Of a DNA stretch of 45,658 bases, positions 15,069 through 24,011 are shown piece by piece (the stretch's first letter is position 1; every line of letters starts with the position of its first letter). The position numbers were made by a program, and so were the translations under genes. Source of the DNA: Lachnospiraceae bacterium (lineage in GTDB: Bacteria > Bacillota > Clostridia > Lachnospirales > Lachnospiraceae); contig CAADTP010000065.1 in the NCBI GenBank assembly GCA_900751995.1, forward strand, positions 1 through 45,658, written 5' to 3'. Below the pieces are notes generated by a model. The model searched no databases, was not told the DNA's origin, and saw nothing but the letters and a program-made list of their open reading frames with translations.

Positions 15069-16120
15069 GCAAAAGTCTCAGACTTGGCGCAGCCAGCATT
15101 GCATTTTCACAGCCTTTGTATATCGAAAGCGCCGCATCCATCGTCAGTCAGAAAGAGGCGGACGGTCCTCTTGGAGATCTTTTTGACCTGGTCTGTAAAG
15201 ATCCCATGTTTGGCTGTGACACCTGGGAATCTGCGGAAAGCACACTGCAGAAAGAAACTGCCACTCAGGCCATAAGCAAAGCCGGACTGAGCTCCGAAGA
15301 TATCCATCTGATGTTCGCCGGAGATCTTCTCGCTCAGACATCAGCCACCTGTTTCGGCTCCGCTGGACTTGGAATTCCCTTTTACGGTCTTTACGGCGCC
15401 TGCTCCACCATAGGGGAAGCACTTTCTCTCGGTTCCCTTGCTCTGACCGCCGGATTCGGCACACGGGTCTTATGTGCCACTTCCAGCCATTTCGCAAGTG
15501 CGGAAAAAGAATTTCGTTTTCCCCTGGGATACGGAAACCAGCGGCCGTTTTCTGCCACCTGGACAGTAACCGGAAGCGGTGCCTGTATCCTAAGTACATC
15601 TCCTCCCGGAGAAAAAGCTCCTCTGCGCTCCGACAAAGGCTGTGCTGCTATCACCGGCCTTACTGCCGGCCGTGTGATGGATTACGGTCTCAGGGATTCC
15701 ATGAACATGGGAGGCTGTATGGCTCCTGCGGCCTGCGATACCATTGCACGAAGCTTTTCGGATTTCGGGCGGACGCCTTCGGATTATGATGCCGTCTTTA
15801 CCGGGGATCTGGGGATCATCGGGCAGAAAATTCTCCTGGATCTTCTGGAGGAACAAAATATCCGGCTTTCTCCCATTCATAAAGACTGCGGTATCCTGAT
15901 CTATGACAATCCTTCTCAGGACACCCACGCAGGAGGAAGCGGCTGCGGCTGTTCTGCTGTAGTCCTTGCCTCCTATATCCTTCCGAAGATTGTATCCGGA
16001 GAATGGAAGCGGATCCTTTTTGTACCAACAGGAGCGCTTCTTTCCAAAGTAAGCTTTAATGAAGGTGACAGTATTCCGGGTATTGCCCACGGAGTTGTCA
16101 TCGAGCATATGGAGGTATGA
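15065..16120 (+). CDS. spoVAD: Stage V sporulation protein AD
   Basis: 351 residues from the ATG at 15065, with GGAGGTGATATC just upstream. SpoVAD is a soluble thiolase/FabH-like protein that binds dipicolinic acid directly and sits on the membrane with the other SpoVA proteins. The motifs LFAGDLLAQTSATCFG-like (MFAGDLLAQTSATCFGS), GLYGACSTIGEALSLG and NMGGCMAPAACDTI are typical, as is the C-terminal GGSGCGCSAVVLASYILP. It overlaps spoVAC and spoVAE by four bases at either side. Confidence 0.96.
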   Translation: MSKSLRLGAASIAFSQPLYIESAASIVSQKEADGPLGDLFDLVCKDPMFGCDTWESAESTLQKETATQAISKAGLSSEDIHLMFAGDLLAQTSATCFGSAGLGIPFYGLYGACSTIGEALSLGSLALTAGFGTRVLCATSSHFASAEKEFRFPLGYGNQRPFSATWTVTGSGACILSTSPPGEKAPLRSDKGCAAITGLTAGRVMDYGLRDSMNMGGCMAPAACDTIARSFSDFGRTPSDYDAVFTGDLGIIGQKILLDLLEEQNIRLSPIHKDCGILIYDNPSQDTHAGGSGCGCSAVVLASYILPKIVSGEWKRILFVPTGALLSKVSFNEGDSIPGIAHGVVIEHMEV

Positions 16121-16122
16121 GC

Positions 16123-16479
16123 ATGGATTACTTTAACGCATTCTGGTTTGGCGGCCTTGTCTGTGCCCTGATCCAGATCCTTCTGGACAAGACAAAGCTG
16201 ATGCCTGGCCGTGTGATGGTACTTCTGGTGTGCAGCGGTGCCGTATTAAGTGCCGTTGGTATCTACAAGCCGCTGGTGGATTTTGCAGGTGCCGGGGCCT
16301 CCGTCCCGCTGATCGGTTTCGGACATGTATTATGGGAGGGTATGAAAAAAGCCATTGAAGAAGACGGCATCCTTGGGCTTTTTACAGGAGGCTTCACTGC
16401 CTGTGCTGCCGGAGTTTCCTCCGCCCTGATCTTCTCTTATCTGGCCAGTCTCTTCTTCCGTCCAAAAATGAAAAAATAA
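16123..16479 (+). CDS. spoVAE: Stage V sporulation protein AE (membrane AEB type)
   Basis: 118 residues from the ATG at 16123, which lies seven bases after GGAGG. An ATG at 16117 overlapping the spoVAD stop is one base after the same site and less likely. Four membrane segments fill the protein. The motifs FWFGGLVCALIQILLDKTKLMPG and GAGASVPLIGFGHVLWEGM are the SpoVAE (AEB) signature. It forms part of the dipicolinate channel with SpoVAC. Confidence 0.94.
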   Translation: MDYFNAFWFGGLVCALIQILLDKTKLMPGRVMVLLVCSGAVLSAVGIYKPLVDFAGAGASVPLIGFGHVLWEGMKKAIEEDGILGLFTGGFTACAAGVSSALIFSYLASLFFRPKMKK

Positions 16480-16504
16480 TATTCCGGGAAAGGAGTTTTT
16501 TCTC

Positions 16505-17131
16505 ATGAGTGATACTCTTTATCTGCAGCTGGATCAGAACATTGAAGTCACCAACCCACATGTATATCTTCAGGATATCGCTGCACTTTCCATGAGTGAC
16601 CCCAAAATCCTCAATCGTCTGCGGGTCATGCCTGTGATCGTTCTGGATGCGAAAAAGCCCGGACGCTATGTGATGTCTGTCTCGGATCTTCTGAAAAAGA
16701 TCCAGAAGCTGGAACCCTCCATTGATATTTCTCCCATCGGGGAAACGGATTTTATCATCACCTACCGCATCAGCTCTGCCACAGGGAAAATTTTCCGGTA
16801 TGTGAAAATCCTTTTTGTATGCCTGGTTTCCTTTTTCGGCGCCGCTTTTTCCATTATGACCTTTAATAATGACGTAGATATGGGCAGCCTTTTTAGCCAG
16901 TTTTACACTCTTGTTACGGGAAAAAGTTCCTCCGGCTTTACCATCCTGGAGATTTCCTACTCCATCGGGATCGGCCTCGGCGTACTGATCTTCTTTAATC
17001 ATTTCGGGCATCTGAAGCTAAGCGATGATCCCACACCTATGCAGGTGCAGATGCGGACCTATGAGGATGATGTAAACCGGACACTGATTGAACAGGCTGC
17101 ACGAACAGAAAATCCAGAAACTGACTCATAA
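16505..17131 (+). CDS. spoVAA: Stage V sporulation protein AA
   Basis: 208 residues, matching SpoVAA in length and layout. A soluble beta-rich N-terminal domain (YLQLDQNIEVTNPHVYLQDIA) is followed by two membrane segments (about 98-118 and 147-167) and a charged tail. SFFGAAFSIMTFNNDVDMGSLF, YSIGIGLGVLIFFNH and DDPTPMQVQMRTYEDDVN parallel the Bacillus protein closely. The start has GGAG at about nine bases. In Bacillus this gene opens the operon, while here it closes it, followed by a terminator. Confidence 0.9.
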   Translation: MSDTLYLQLDQNIEVTNPHVYLQDIAALSMSDPKILNRLRVMPVIVLDAKKPGRYVMSVSDLLKKIQKLEPSIDISPIGETDFIITYRISSATGKIFRYVKILFVCLVSFFGAAFSIMTFNNDVDMGSLFSQFYTLVTGKSSSGFTILEISYSIGIGLGVLIFFNHFGHLKLSDDPTPMQVQMRTYEDDVNRTLIEQAARTENPETDS

Positions 17132-17176
17132 CCAGAGTCCACTCTCATATCCGTACAATTCCGCCGCCTGTCGCAC

Positions 17177-17218
17177 AAAAAAAGCTCCCTGCAGATTTCT
17201 CTGCAAAGAGCTTTTTTT
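17177..17218. terminator. Bidirectional terminator between spoVAA and hppA
   Basis: AAAAAAAGCTC and CTGCAGA pair with TCTGCA and GAGCTTTTTTT around a short loop. It is T-rich on both strands, so it can end both convergent units. Confidence 0.9.
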
Positions 17219-17254
17219 ATATAATATGGGTTTACTTTTTTTCTGAAATGATAT

Positions 17255-19237
17255 TTACAGAAGTCCTCCGATGGATAAGAACAGAGGAGCAAATACCAGT
17301 GATACAATAGTCATAAGCTTGATCAGGATGTTAATGGAAGGCCCTGATGTATCTTTGAACGGATCGCCGACTGTATCGCCGACAACGGCTGCTTTGTGCG
17401 CCTCGCTGCCTTTTCCGCCATGATGACCTGTCTCGATGTATTTTTTGGCATTATCCCATGCACCACCTGCGTTGGACATGAAGATCGCCATCAGTACACC
17501 TGTTACAAGAGCACCGGAAAGAAGTCCTCCAAGAGCCTCAACGCCAAGAACAACACCTACGATAACCGGAACAACGACCGCCATGATTCCAGGAAGCATC
17601 ATCTCGTGAAGAGCTGCTGTTGTGGAGATCGCAACGCATGATTTGTAATCCGGTTTCTCAGTTCCCTTCATGATACCCGGTTTCTCACGGAACTGGCGTC
17701 TTACTTCCTCGATCATCTTGTAAGCAGCCTTGGAAACGGATTCCATTGTGAAGGCCGAGAAGAGGAATGTAAGCATACCACCGATAAAGATACCGATCGT
17801 AACACGAGGAGCAAGGATATTGATTGCATCCAGATTTACTGCATTCGCATAAGATACAAACAGAGCAAGCGCTGTAAGAGCTGCGGAACCGATTGCGAAG
17901 CCTTTACCCATAGCTGCTGTTGTGTTACCTACAGAATCAAGCTTATCTGTGATCTCACGAACTGACTCATCCAGACCTGACATCTCTGCAATACCACCGG
18001 CATTGTCAGCGATGGGTCCATACGCGTCAACGGCAACTGTGATTCCTGTTGTGGAAAGCATACCAACTGCTGCAAGAGCGATTCCGTATAATCCATCCAC
18101 ACCGTATGCTACAAAAATACCAACACAGATCAGCAGGATCGGGAATGCTGTAGATTTCATACCTACTGCGATACCACTGATGATAGTTGTAGCTGCACCT
18201 GTCTCAGACTGCTCGCCGATTCCCTGAACCGGTTTATAATCTGCAGATGTGTAATACTCTGTAATGTTTCCGATGATGACACCGACAACAAGACCTGCGA
18301 TCACAGCAATGGCTGCCTTCATGTCTCCGAAGAGAGTCTTGCTGAGGATCAGGGACACGATGATAACAAGTGCTGCAGATACATAGCTTCCTCTTGTGAG
18401 GGCTTTCTGCGGATTGGAATTATCATCACCTTTTACAAAGAATGTTGCAATGATGGATGCGATCAGTCCACAGCCTGCAATAGCCAGCGGATAGAGAACA
18501 CCGGAAACTGCTCCGGCTACCGCACCAAGTGTAAGGGCAGATACCAGAGATCCTACATAGGACTCAAAAAGGTCTGCACCCATACCGGCAACATCACCTA
18601 CGTTATCACCTACGTTATCCGCGATAACAGCCGGGTTACGAGGGTCATCCTCCGGGATTCCTGCCTCAACCTTACCTACAAGGTCAGCTCCTACGTCAGC
18701 TGCCTTTGTATAGATTCCACCACCAACACGTGCAAACAGTGCGATGGAAGAAGCACCAAGGCTGAATCCAGAAAGTACGTCAACGTTCTTTGTGATGATA
18801 TACACAACGCTGACACCCAGTGCACCAAGACCTGCAACACACATACCCATAACAGCACCGCCGGAGAATGCAATGGAAAGAGCCTTGTTCATTCCTCCCT
18901 CTTTTGCTGCATTTGCTGTTCTTACATTAGCCTTTGTTGCAACGGTCATACCGCAGTATCCTGCGATTGTTGAAAACAGAGCACCTACTACGAAGCAGAT
19001 TGCTGTTACCCAGCTTCCAACTCCGATTCCGATCAGTACAAAAAGTACGGCTACAAAAATAACCAGGATCTTGTACTCTGCTGTTAAGAAGGCGCGGGCA
19101 CCTTCTGCGATCGCACCTGCGATCTCCTTCATTCTGTCTGTTCCTGCATCCTGCTTGCTGACCTTCGCTGCAAGGTATGCTGCGAACAGAAGTGCCAGTA
19201 CTGCTGCCACCGGCACCAAATACATGTAGTTTTCCAC
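17255..19237 (-). CDS. hppA: Membrane-bound ion-translocating pyrophosphatase, K+-dependent type
   Basis: 660 residues with about 16 membrane segments. The enzyme hydrolyses cytoplasmic pyrophosphate and pumps H+ and/or Na+ out. The substrate loop GADLVGKVEAGIPEDDPRNPA and the motif DNVGDNVGDVAGMGADLFESY are invariant. The segment GNTTAAMGKGFAIGS has alanine where K+-independent enzymes have lysine (GNTTKA), which indicates K+ dependence. Whether sodium or protons move cannot be told with confidence. The start is a GTG at 19237, eight bases after GGAGG. The next ATG is four codons later and has poor spacing. Confidence 0.96.
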   Translation of the reverse strand: MENYMYLVPVAAVLALLFAAYLAAKVSKQDAGTDRMKEIAGAIAEGARAFLTAEYKILVIFVAVLFVLIGIGVGSWVTAICFVVGALFSTIAGYCGMTVATKANVRTANAAKEGGMNKALSIAFSGGAVMGMCVAGLGALGVSVVYIITKNVDVLSGFSLGASSIALFARVGGGIYTKAADVGADLVGKVEAGIPEDDPRNPAVIADNVGDNVGDVAGMGADLFESYVGSLVSALTLGAVAGAVSGVLYPLAIAGCGLIASIIATFFVKGDDNSNPQKALTRGSYVSAALVIIVSLILSKTLFGDMKAAIAVIAGLVVGVIIGNITEYYTSADYKPVQGIGEQSETGAATTIISGIAVGMKSTAFPILLICVGIFVAYGVDGLYGIALAAVGMLSTTGITVAVDAYGPIADNAGGIAEMSGLDESVREITDKLDSVGNTTAAMGKGFAIGSAALTALALFVSYANAVNLDAINILAPRVTIGIFIGGMLTFLFSAFTMESVSKAAYKMIEEVRRQFREKPGIMKGTEKPDYKSCVAISTTAALHEMMLPGIMAVVVPVIVGVVLGVEALGGLLSGALVTGVLMAIFMSNAGGAWDNAKKYIETGHHGGKGSEAHKAAVVGDTVGDPFKDTSGPSINILIKLMTIVSLVFAPLFLSIGGLL

Positions 19238-19267
19238 TCTTTTTACCTCCGTTCATGTATTGTTAAT

Positions 19268-19296
19268 ACTTTATCACATTATTTTGCATATTTCAA
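19268..19296 (-). promoter_or_regulatory. Promoter of hppA
   Basis: Minus-strand -35 TTGAAA (19291-19296), 17-base spacer, -10 TAAAGT (19268-19273), about 30 bases before the GTG start. The region upstream to 19432 is very AT-rich and holds no gene. Confidence 0.5.
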
Positions 19297-19432
19297 ATAG
19301 AATTTTCACTTAGTTTTTTGTTAATATTGTGATATAATAAAAATTTATATAAATGGGATAAAAATTTTTTATATTATTGCTCGCATTTTTTCAGTTTCAG
19401 ACAGCTTATATAATAGGAAGTTTTTTATATCT

Positions 19433-20356
19433 CTATTTGGACAAAATTTCCATTTTTCTTTCCAGAAGATTTTTTTCCAATAATTGTTTTTCTGCATTTT
19501 CGAATCCAATTCGTTCTATAGTCTCGGCAAAACGTTCTCCCTTTAATCCCTGGTCCTTAAAAAGCAGGATTGCCTTCTCAATAACATCCAGTGCCTCTTC
19601 CTCTGACGTAAAGATCCGGTTCAGGGCCTTTCCATGAGAAATTTTCTTTCCCCAGCGTCCACCGATATAGATCTTGAATCCGTAGGTACCGTCCGGGATG
19701 GAATGGAATGGACATTTTCCCACACACCTTCCGCAGTGTCTGCAAAGCTCCTCATCAATATGCAGTTTCCCGTCAACGACTTTCGCCACTTTGTTTGGAC
19801 ATGCAGCTTCAATGGCACATTTTTTACAGCCCTTGCAGGCCTCGCTGTCAAAGTGCGGAATCCTCTGTCCGATGATCCCCACATCGTTCAGATTTGGTTT
19901 CACACAGTTATTCGGGCATCCGCCTACTGCGATCTTAAATTTATGCGGCAGTGCAACCTGACGGTAGCCTTTATAGAATCTCCGGAAAATCTCTTCTGAA
20001 ATTGCATAGGAATCCAGAAGTCCATACTGACAGGTGGTTCCCTTGCAGGATACTACCGGTCGGACCTTTGCTCCTGTTCCTCCTGTCTCAAGACCTTCCT
20101 TCGCAATAAATTCCTGAAACTCTTCGATCTTTTCATAGGGGATTCCCTGGATCTCCACGGAGAGCCTGGTCGTGTAGGTAAGATTTCCGTTGCCGAATTT
20201 CTCTGCTGCTTCCGCCATACATCTGTGCTGTGCCGCTGTCACCTTTCCGTTTACAGTGATCACCCGTGCAGAAAATTCATCGGTTCCCCGGTTATTTAAA
20301 AAACCCTGCCCCTTCAGTCTTTTCTCTTCCTCTTTGCTTACAGTTAATGCTGACAT
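19433..20356 (-). CDS. Siroheme sulfite/nitrite reductase-like protein with two 4Fe-4S clusters
   Basis: 307 residues from the ATG at 20356, which has GGAGGAGG upstream. The longer frame from 20377 runs through that site. The N-terminal half has the ferredoxin-like repeat (TYTTRLSVEIQGIPYEKIEEF). The siroheme/4Fe-4S ligands are CKGTTC and GGCPNNC, and between residues about 175 and 225 two ferredoxin motifs CKGCKKC...CP and CRHCGRCVGKCP follow. This is the layout of the AsrC/dissimilatory-type reductases, shorter than CysI. The substrate (sulfite or nitrite) is not certain. No AsrA/AsrB partners are adjacent. It is transcribed divergently from a LysR regulator that probably controls it. Confidence 0.88.
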   Translation of the reverse strand: MSALTVSKEEEKRLKGQGFLNNRGTDEFSARVITVNGKVTAAQHRCMAEAAEKFGNGNLTYTTRLSVEIQGIPYEKIEEFQEFIAKEGLETGGTGAKVRPVVSCKGTTCQYGLLDSYAISEEIFRRFYKGYRQVALPHKFKIAVGGCPNNCVKPNLNDVGIIGQRIPHFDSEACKGCKKCAIEAACPNKVAKVVDGKLHIDEELCRHCGRCVGKCPFHSIPDGTYGFKIYIGGRWGKKISHGKALNRIFTSEEEALDVIEKAILLFKDQGLKGERFAETIERIGFENAEKQLLEKNLLERKMEILSK

Positions 20357-20502
20357 ATTTCCTCCTCCTGGTCTCACCGGTATTCCGATACTTTCCCATG
20401 GTATCGTTGCCCTGTATTTTGCAATGTTGAAATCGTTTTCACGTACTTCCTACTATACCACTTGAAGATGTATTTGAGAAATGATATTATTTTATAAAAA
20501 TG

Positions 20503-20517
20503 ATAGGTTTTACCTAT
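20503..20517. promoter_or_regulatory. Probable LysR-regulator binding box
   Basis: ATAGGT TTT ACCTAT is a perfect 6-bp inverted repeat with the T-N11-A arrangement of LysR-type boxes. It lies in the divergent gap 31 bases before the LysR ATG. Confidence 0.5.
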
Positions 20518-20547
20518 ATACCAATTTACAATAAAAGGAGATTCCAT

Positions 20548-21465
20548 ATGACCATCCGCCATCTCACTGTTTTTGCGGCCGTTGCGGAACAGGGCTCCAT
20601 GAGTGCTGCTGCCAAACATCTTTATCTTTCCCAGCCAACAGTCAGTCAGGCCATCCGTGAGCTGGAAGCTCATTATAACGGCCTTCTCTTTGAACGTCTT
20701 GGAAAAAAGCTTTATCTCACAGAACGGGGAAAGCTTCTTCTTCCCCATGCCCGTGAAATGATCCGCCAGTTTCAGCAGCTGGAAGAGCTGATGCAGAACC
20801 AGGGACAGTCTTCCACCCTGAAGCTTGGCTCCACCCTCACTGTGGGAACCTGCCTGACCCCATCCATTATCCTGGATCTGCAGAAAAAAATCCCGGACCT
20901 TGACGTTTACTCCTTTGTCACCAACACGCAAAATATCGAACAGAAGCTTCTGCGTTCTGAGCTGGACGCTGCTGTGGTAGAAGGTGAGATTCATTCCCCG
21001 GACCTTGTCGTTCTTCCCATCATCGACGACTGTCTGGTCCTTGCCGCCGGAAAAAAACATCCGTTTTACCGCAGAGGACGCATCCATGTCCAGGAGCTGA
21101 ACAACCAGAAATTTGCAGTCCGGGAATATGGAAGCGGTACCAGACAGCTTTTTGAGGATTACACCCTTCGCCATGATCTGAAGATCCGGACTGCCTGGGA
21201 AGCCAACAGTCCGCGGGCACTGCTGAACGCAGTGCTGTATAACCAGATGCTCTCTGTTATGTCCATCCGTCTTATGCATCATGAGATCCGTCACCGTTCA
21301 GTCCGGGTCTTCTGCAACGAAGCAGGGGAATGGAACCGGAAATTCAAGCTGGTCTATCACAAGAATAAGTTTCTTACCCCTGCTATCTTTGAGCTGGAAA
21401 AGATCCTTCACACCTATCAGCAGCTGGAACTACCCTCTGTCATGGGTGTTCTGGAACAGGAATAA
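20548..21465 (+). CDS. LysR-family transcriptional regulator
   Basis: 305 residues from the ATG at 20548, with AAAGGAG upstream. The N-terminal winged helix-turn-helix is MTIRHLTVFAAVAEQGSMSAAAKHLYLSQPTVSQAIRELE (key parts: GSMSAAAKHL, SQPTVSQAI). A linker helix and a two-lobed effector domain from about residue 90 follow (STLKLGSTLTVGTCLTPSII). It is divergent from the siroheme reductase gene and separated from it by 191 bases, so a role in regulating sulfite or nitrite reduction, comparable to CysL, is a reasonable inference. The effector is unknown. Confidence 0.93.
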   Translation: MTIRHLTVFAAVAEQGSMSAAAKHLYLSQPTVSQAIRELEAHYNGLLFERLGKKLYLTERGKLLLPHAREMIRQFQQLEELMQNQGQSSTLKLGSTLTVGTCLTPSIILDLQKKIPDLDVYSFVTNTQNIEQKLLRSELDAAVVEGEIHSPDLVVLPIIDDCLVLAAGKKHPFYRRGRIHVQELNNQKFAVREYGSGTRQLFEDYTLRHDLKIRTAWEANSPRALLNAVLYNQMLSVMSIRLMHHEIRHRSVRVFCNEAGEWNRKFKLVYHKNKFLTPAIFELEKILHTYQQLELPSVMGVLEQE

Positions 21466-21488
21466 GCAGGGGACTTACCTGATCCAGT

Positions 21489-21573
21489 AAAAAAACGGCC
21501 GCACATATCGCTCTTACGATATGTACAGCCGTTTTCGTTTTTTATCTCACCCGACAAGGTCGGATCTTTTTTT
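21489..21573. terminator. Tandem terminators after the LysR gene
   Basis: A long stem formed by AAAACGG..ACATATCG and CGATATGT..CCGTTTT (21489-21534) has T-runs on both sides and can serve both convergent genes. A second short hairpin, CCGAC aag GTCGG (21551-21563), is followed by a T7 run on the plus strand only. Confidence 0.85.
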
Positions 21574-21584
21574 GAACCGGATAT

Positions 21585-22883
21585 TTAGTTTGATTCGTTG
21601 AACACGTTTTTATCCAGTGCACCGTTCTGGTGTGCAACGATGGTTGTGCAGACTGCATCACCGGTAATGTTAACCGCTGTTCTGGTCATATCCAGGATAC
21701 GGTCAATACCCATGATCAGACCAATTGCCTCAACCGGAAGTCCTACAGAGTTAAATACCATGGTCAGAGTAACAAGACCAACACTTGGTACACCGGCAGT
21801 TCCTACGGAAGCAAGGGTTGCAGTTCCGATAACTGTCACATAATCCATCGGACTTAAGTGGATACCGAAGGCCTGTGCCGCAAATACTACGGCAACACCC
21901 TGCATGATAGAGGTACCGTCCATGTTGATGGTAGCTCCAAGAGGAATGGTGAATGAAGAAATCTTCTTGGAAACACCCACTTTTTTGGACAGGGTATCAA
22001 TGGACATCGGGATCGTGGCATTGGATGTAGCTGTTGAGAATGCAAATGCCATAACCGGGAAAAATTTCTTGATGAATTTTATCGGATTCAGTCCTGTGAA
22101 GATCTTCAGCAGGATCTGGTATACGCCGAAGCACTGGATTGCCAGTGCAAGGAGAACACCGATCATATATTTTGCCAGCGGGATAAATGCGCTGAAACCG
22201 ATGTTTGCAAAGGTTCTGCTGATAAGGCAGAATACACCGATCGGTGCAAGTGCCATGATCATCATGGTCATCTCCATCATGATGTCATTGAACTGGCTGA
22301 AAAAGTTCGCTACTGTCTCTGCGCGCTCTCCCATTTTCGCAAGGATCACACCCACGATCAGGGCAAATACGATAACCTGAAGCATGGTTCCGCTTGCCAG
22401 GGAATTGATCGGATTATCCGGAATGATATTCAGGATGGTATCCGTAAGAGAGGTCGCCTCCATAGTCTCCACAGAGGAAGCGGAGGACTGAATAGAGCTC
22501 ATATCAAGTCCCACACCCGGATTGATCAGATTACCTACCGTCAGAGCAACCGAAACAGCCAGAGCTGTAGTCGCCAGATAAAATACCAGTGTTCTCACAC
22601 CTACGGTTCCAAGCTTCTTGGTATCACCGATGGACATACTTCCGCAGACAAGGGAACAGAATACCAACGGTACAACCAGCATTTTCATCAGACGGATAAA
22701 TCCCTGTCCGATCACATAAAGGATTCCCTCCACGATCACATCTTTCTTGAAGCTGCTGTCAGGAACCAGGTAACAGAGAATGATTCCCAGTATTGCACCT
22801 GCGATCAGCGCCACAAAGATCTTCGTGGTAAGGCCCATTTTCTTTTTCTGCTGTGTTTTCTCTTTTATATTTTTCTCTTTCAT
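21585..22883 (-). CDS. Dicarboxylate/amino acid:cation symporter (DAACS family)
   Basis: 432 residues from the ATG at 22883. The longer frame to 22904 starts inside the rfbD end without a site, whereas GGAGG lies six bases before 22883. Eight membrane helices and two re-entrant loops are expected. The HP1 motif FSTATSNATIPMSIDTL replaces the usual SSSAATLP, and TIPLGATINMDGTSIMQGVAVVFAAQ is the cation/substrate site (NMDGT). The C-terminal DRILDMTRTAVNITGDAV has the conserved Asp and Arg/Thr region. Substrates in this family are glutamate, aspartate, dicarboxylates or serine, and the sequence does not decide. It is coupled to the upstream rfbD-like gene, whose stop overlaps its ribosome binding site. 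Confidence 0.92.
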   Translation of the reverse strand: MKEKNIKEKTQQKKKMGLTTKIFVALIAGAILGIILCYLVPDSSFKKDVIVEGILYVIGQGFIRLMKMLVVPLVFCSLVCGSMSIGDTKKLGTVGVRTLVFYLATTALAVSVALTVGNLINPGVGLDMSSIQSSASSVETMEATSLTDTILNIIPDNPINSLASGTMLQVIVFALIVGVILAKMGERAETVANFFSQFNDIMMEMTMMIMALAPIGVFCLISRTFANIGFSAFIPLAKYMIGVLLALAIQCFGVYQILLKIFTGLNPIKFIKKFFPVMAFAFSTATSNATIPMSIDTLSKKVGVSKKISSFTIPLGATINMDGTSIMQGVAVVFAAQAFGIHLSPMDYVTVIGTATLASVGTAGVPSVGLVTLTMVFNSVGLPVEAIGLIMGIDRILDMTRTAVNITGDAVCTTIVAHQNGALDKNVFNESN

Positions 22884-22884
22884 T

Positions 22885-23736
22885 CTAGTCCTCCGCTCTT
22901 TCATCCATATATTCTTTCAGCGATGCTTTCCAGTCCGGCATGTCATACACTTCAATAATACGGAGGATAAAATTATCAAGGACGGCATATGGCGGTCTGA
23001 CAGAAGAAAGATCTGACTGCTCTGTCGGCACGGATCTCAGTTCGATCTCCTTTCCTGCAAGGCGAAGGATCTCGGTTGCAAACTCATAACGGTTGCATAC
23101 ACCGCTGCAGGTTACGTGATAAGTTCCATATTCGTTGGTATCGATAAGATACAGGATCATTCTTGCCAGATCCTTGGCGCTGGTCGGTGATCCGAACTGA
23201 TCCGAAGCAACGGAAAGCGCCTGGCCTTTTTCTGCTGTCTCCAGCACACGGTTTACAAAATTGTTTCCGCCTTTTCCGTATACCCAGTTGCTTCGGATAA
23301 TGAAATGTTTGTGTGTAAACTCTTTTACATAGTTCTCTCCGGCTCTCTTGGAACGGCCGTAAACAGTCAGCGGATTGGTATCGTCAAACTCTGTATACGG
23401 TTTTTTGCTCTTTCCGTCGAAAACATCATCTGTGGAAAGCTGGACGATCTTTGCCCCGCATTTTCTTGCCACGATGCTTAAGTTTCTTGCTCCCAGTGCG
23501 TTGACACGGTATGCATGTTCCGGATTCTTCTCACACTCATCGGTATCTGTGATACCGGTGCAGTTGATGATCACATCCGGACGGTTAATGGAACCGAAGT
23601 TGATCACTTCATCTGTGTCTGTGATATCCAGCTCATCAAGATCTGTGTTCAGAGTCTCGATCTGCATTGGATCCAGAACATCATTCAGTGCCCGTCCGAT
23701 CTGTCCGTTGGCACCTGCGATCCATACTTTTAACAT
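22885..23736 (-). CDS. rfbD: dTDP-4-dehydrorhamnose reductase-like (RmlD) protein
   Basis: 283 residues of the extended short-chain dehydrogenase fold. The N-terminal GANGQIGRAL is the NADPH-binding glycine motif, and DVFDGKSKKPYTEFDDTNPLTVYGRSKRAGE (key: STDDVFDG, YGRSK) is the RmlD signature with the YxxxK catalytic pair. RmlD makes dTDP-L-rhamnose, but no other rml genes are next to it, so a related sugar-nucleotide or 2-step reductase role is possible. It is followed without gap by the symporter gene. The start has GGGAGG. Confidence 0.85.
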   Translation of the reverse strand: MLKVWIAGANGQIGRALNDVLDPMQIETLNTDLDELDITDTDEVINFGSINRPDVIINCTGITDTDECEKNPEHAYRVNALGARNLSIVARKCGAKIVQLSTDDVFDGKSKKPYTEFDDTNPLTVYGRSKRAGENYVKEFTHKHFIIRSNWVYGKGGNNFVNRVLETAEKGQALSVASDQFGSPTSAKDLARMILYLIDTNEYGTYHVTCSGVCNRYEFATEILRLAGKEIELRSVPTEQSDLSSVRPPYAVLDNFILRIIEVYDMPDWKASLKEYMDERAED

Positions 23737-23974
23737 CTTTCTACCTCCCTAGTATAATGTGTGTGATACATAAATAAAGAGACATCGATTTAGATCAAAA
23801 CCAATGCCCCTTTAACCTATATACTGAAATATATTTTATCAATATCACAAAAAGCTGTCAAGAAAAAAGCCCCTGTTTCCATAAGGTTCCTGCTGCTTTT
23901 GCTTCTGTCTGGCCTGCTTCAGAGCCAGGGTCTGTCCACACAGGCCAGGGTTATCAAATAGTCAGGATCGTACC
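23737..23974. other. Intergenic region upstream of the queT promoter, no gene
   Basis: No coding frame is convincing. It includes the promoter side of the rfbD gene (TATACT near 23751 on the minus strand) and an AT-rich segment to about 23870. A strong inverted repeat follows, with CTGGCCTG (23909-23916) pairing to CAGGCCAG (23941-23948) and CAGA/TCTG inside. The repeat lies upstream of the queT -35 box and has no obvious role. Confidence 0.4.
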
Positions 23975-24003
23975 TTGCATTTCCACGCCCCTTATGCTAT
24001 ACT
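23975..24003 (+). promoter_or_regulatory. Promoter of queT
   Basis: -35 TTGCAT (23975-23980), 17-base spacer, -10 TATACT (23998-24003). The start point would be near 24010, just before the riboswitch-like structure. Confidence 0.7.
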
Positions 24004-24011
24004 CAGTTTCG

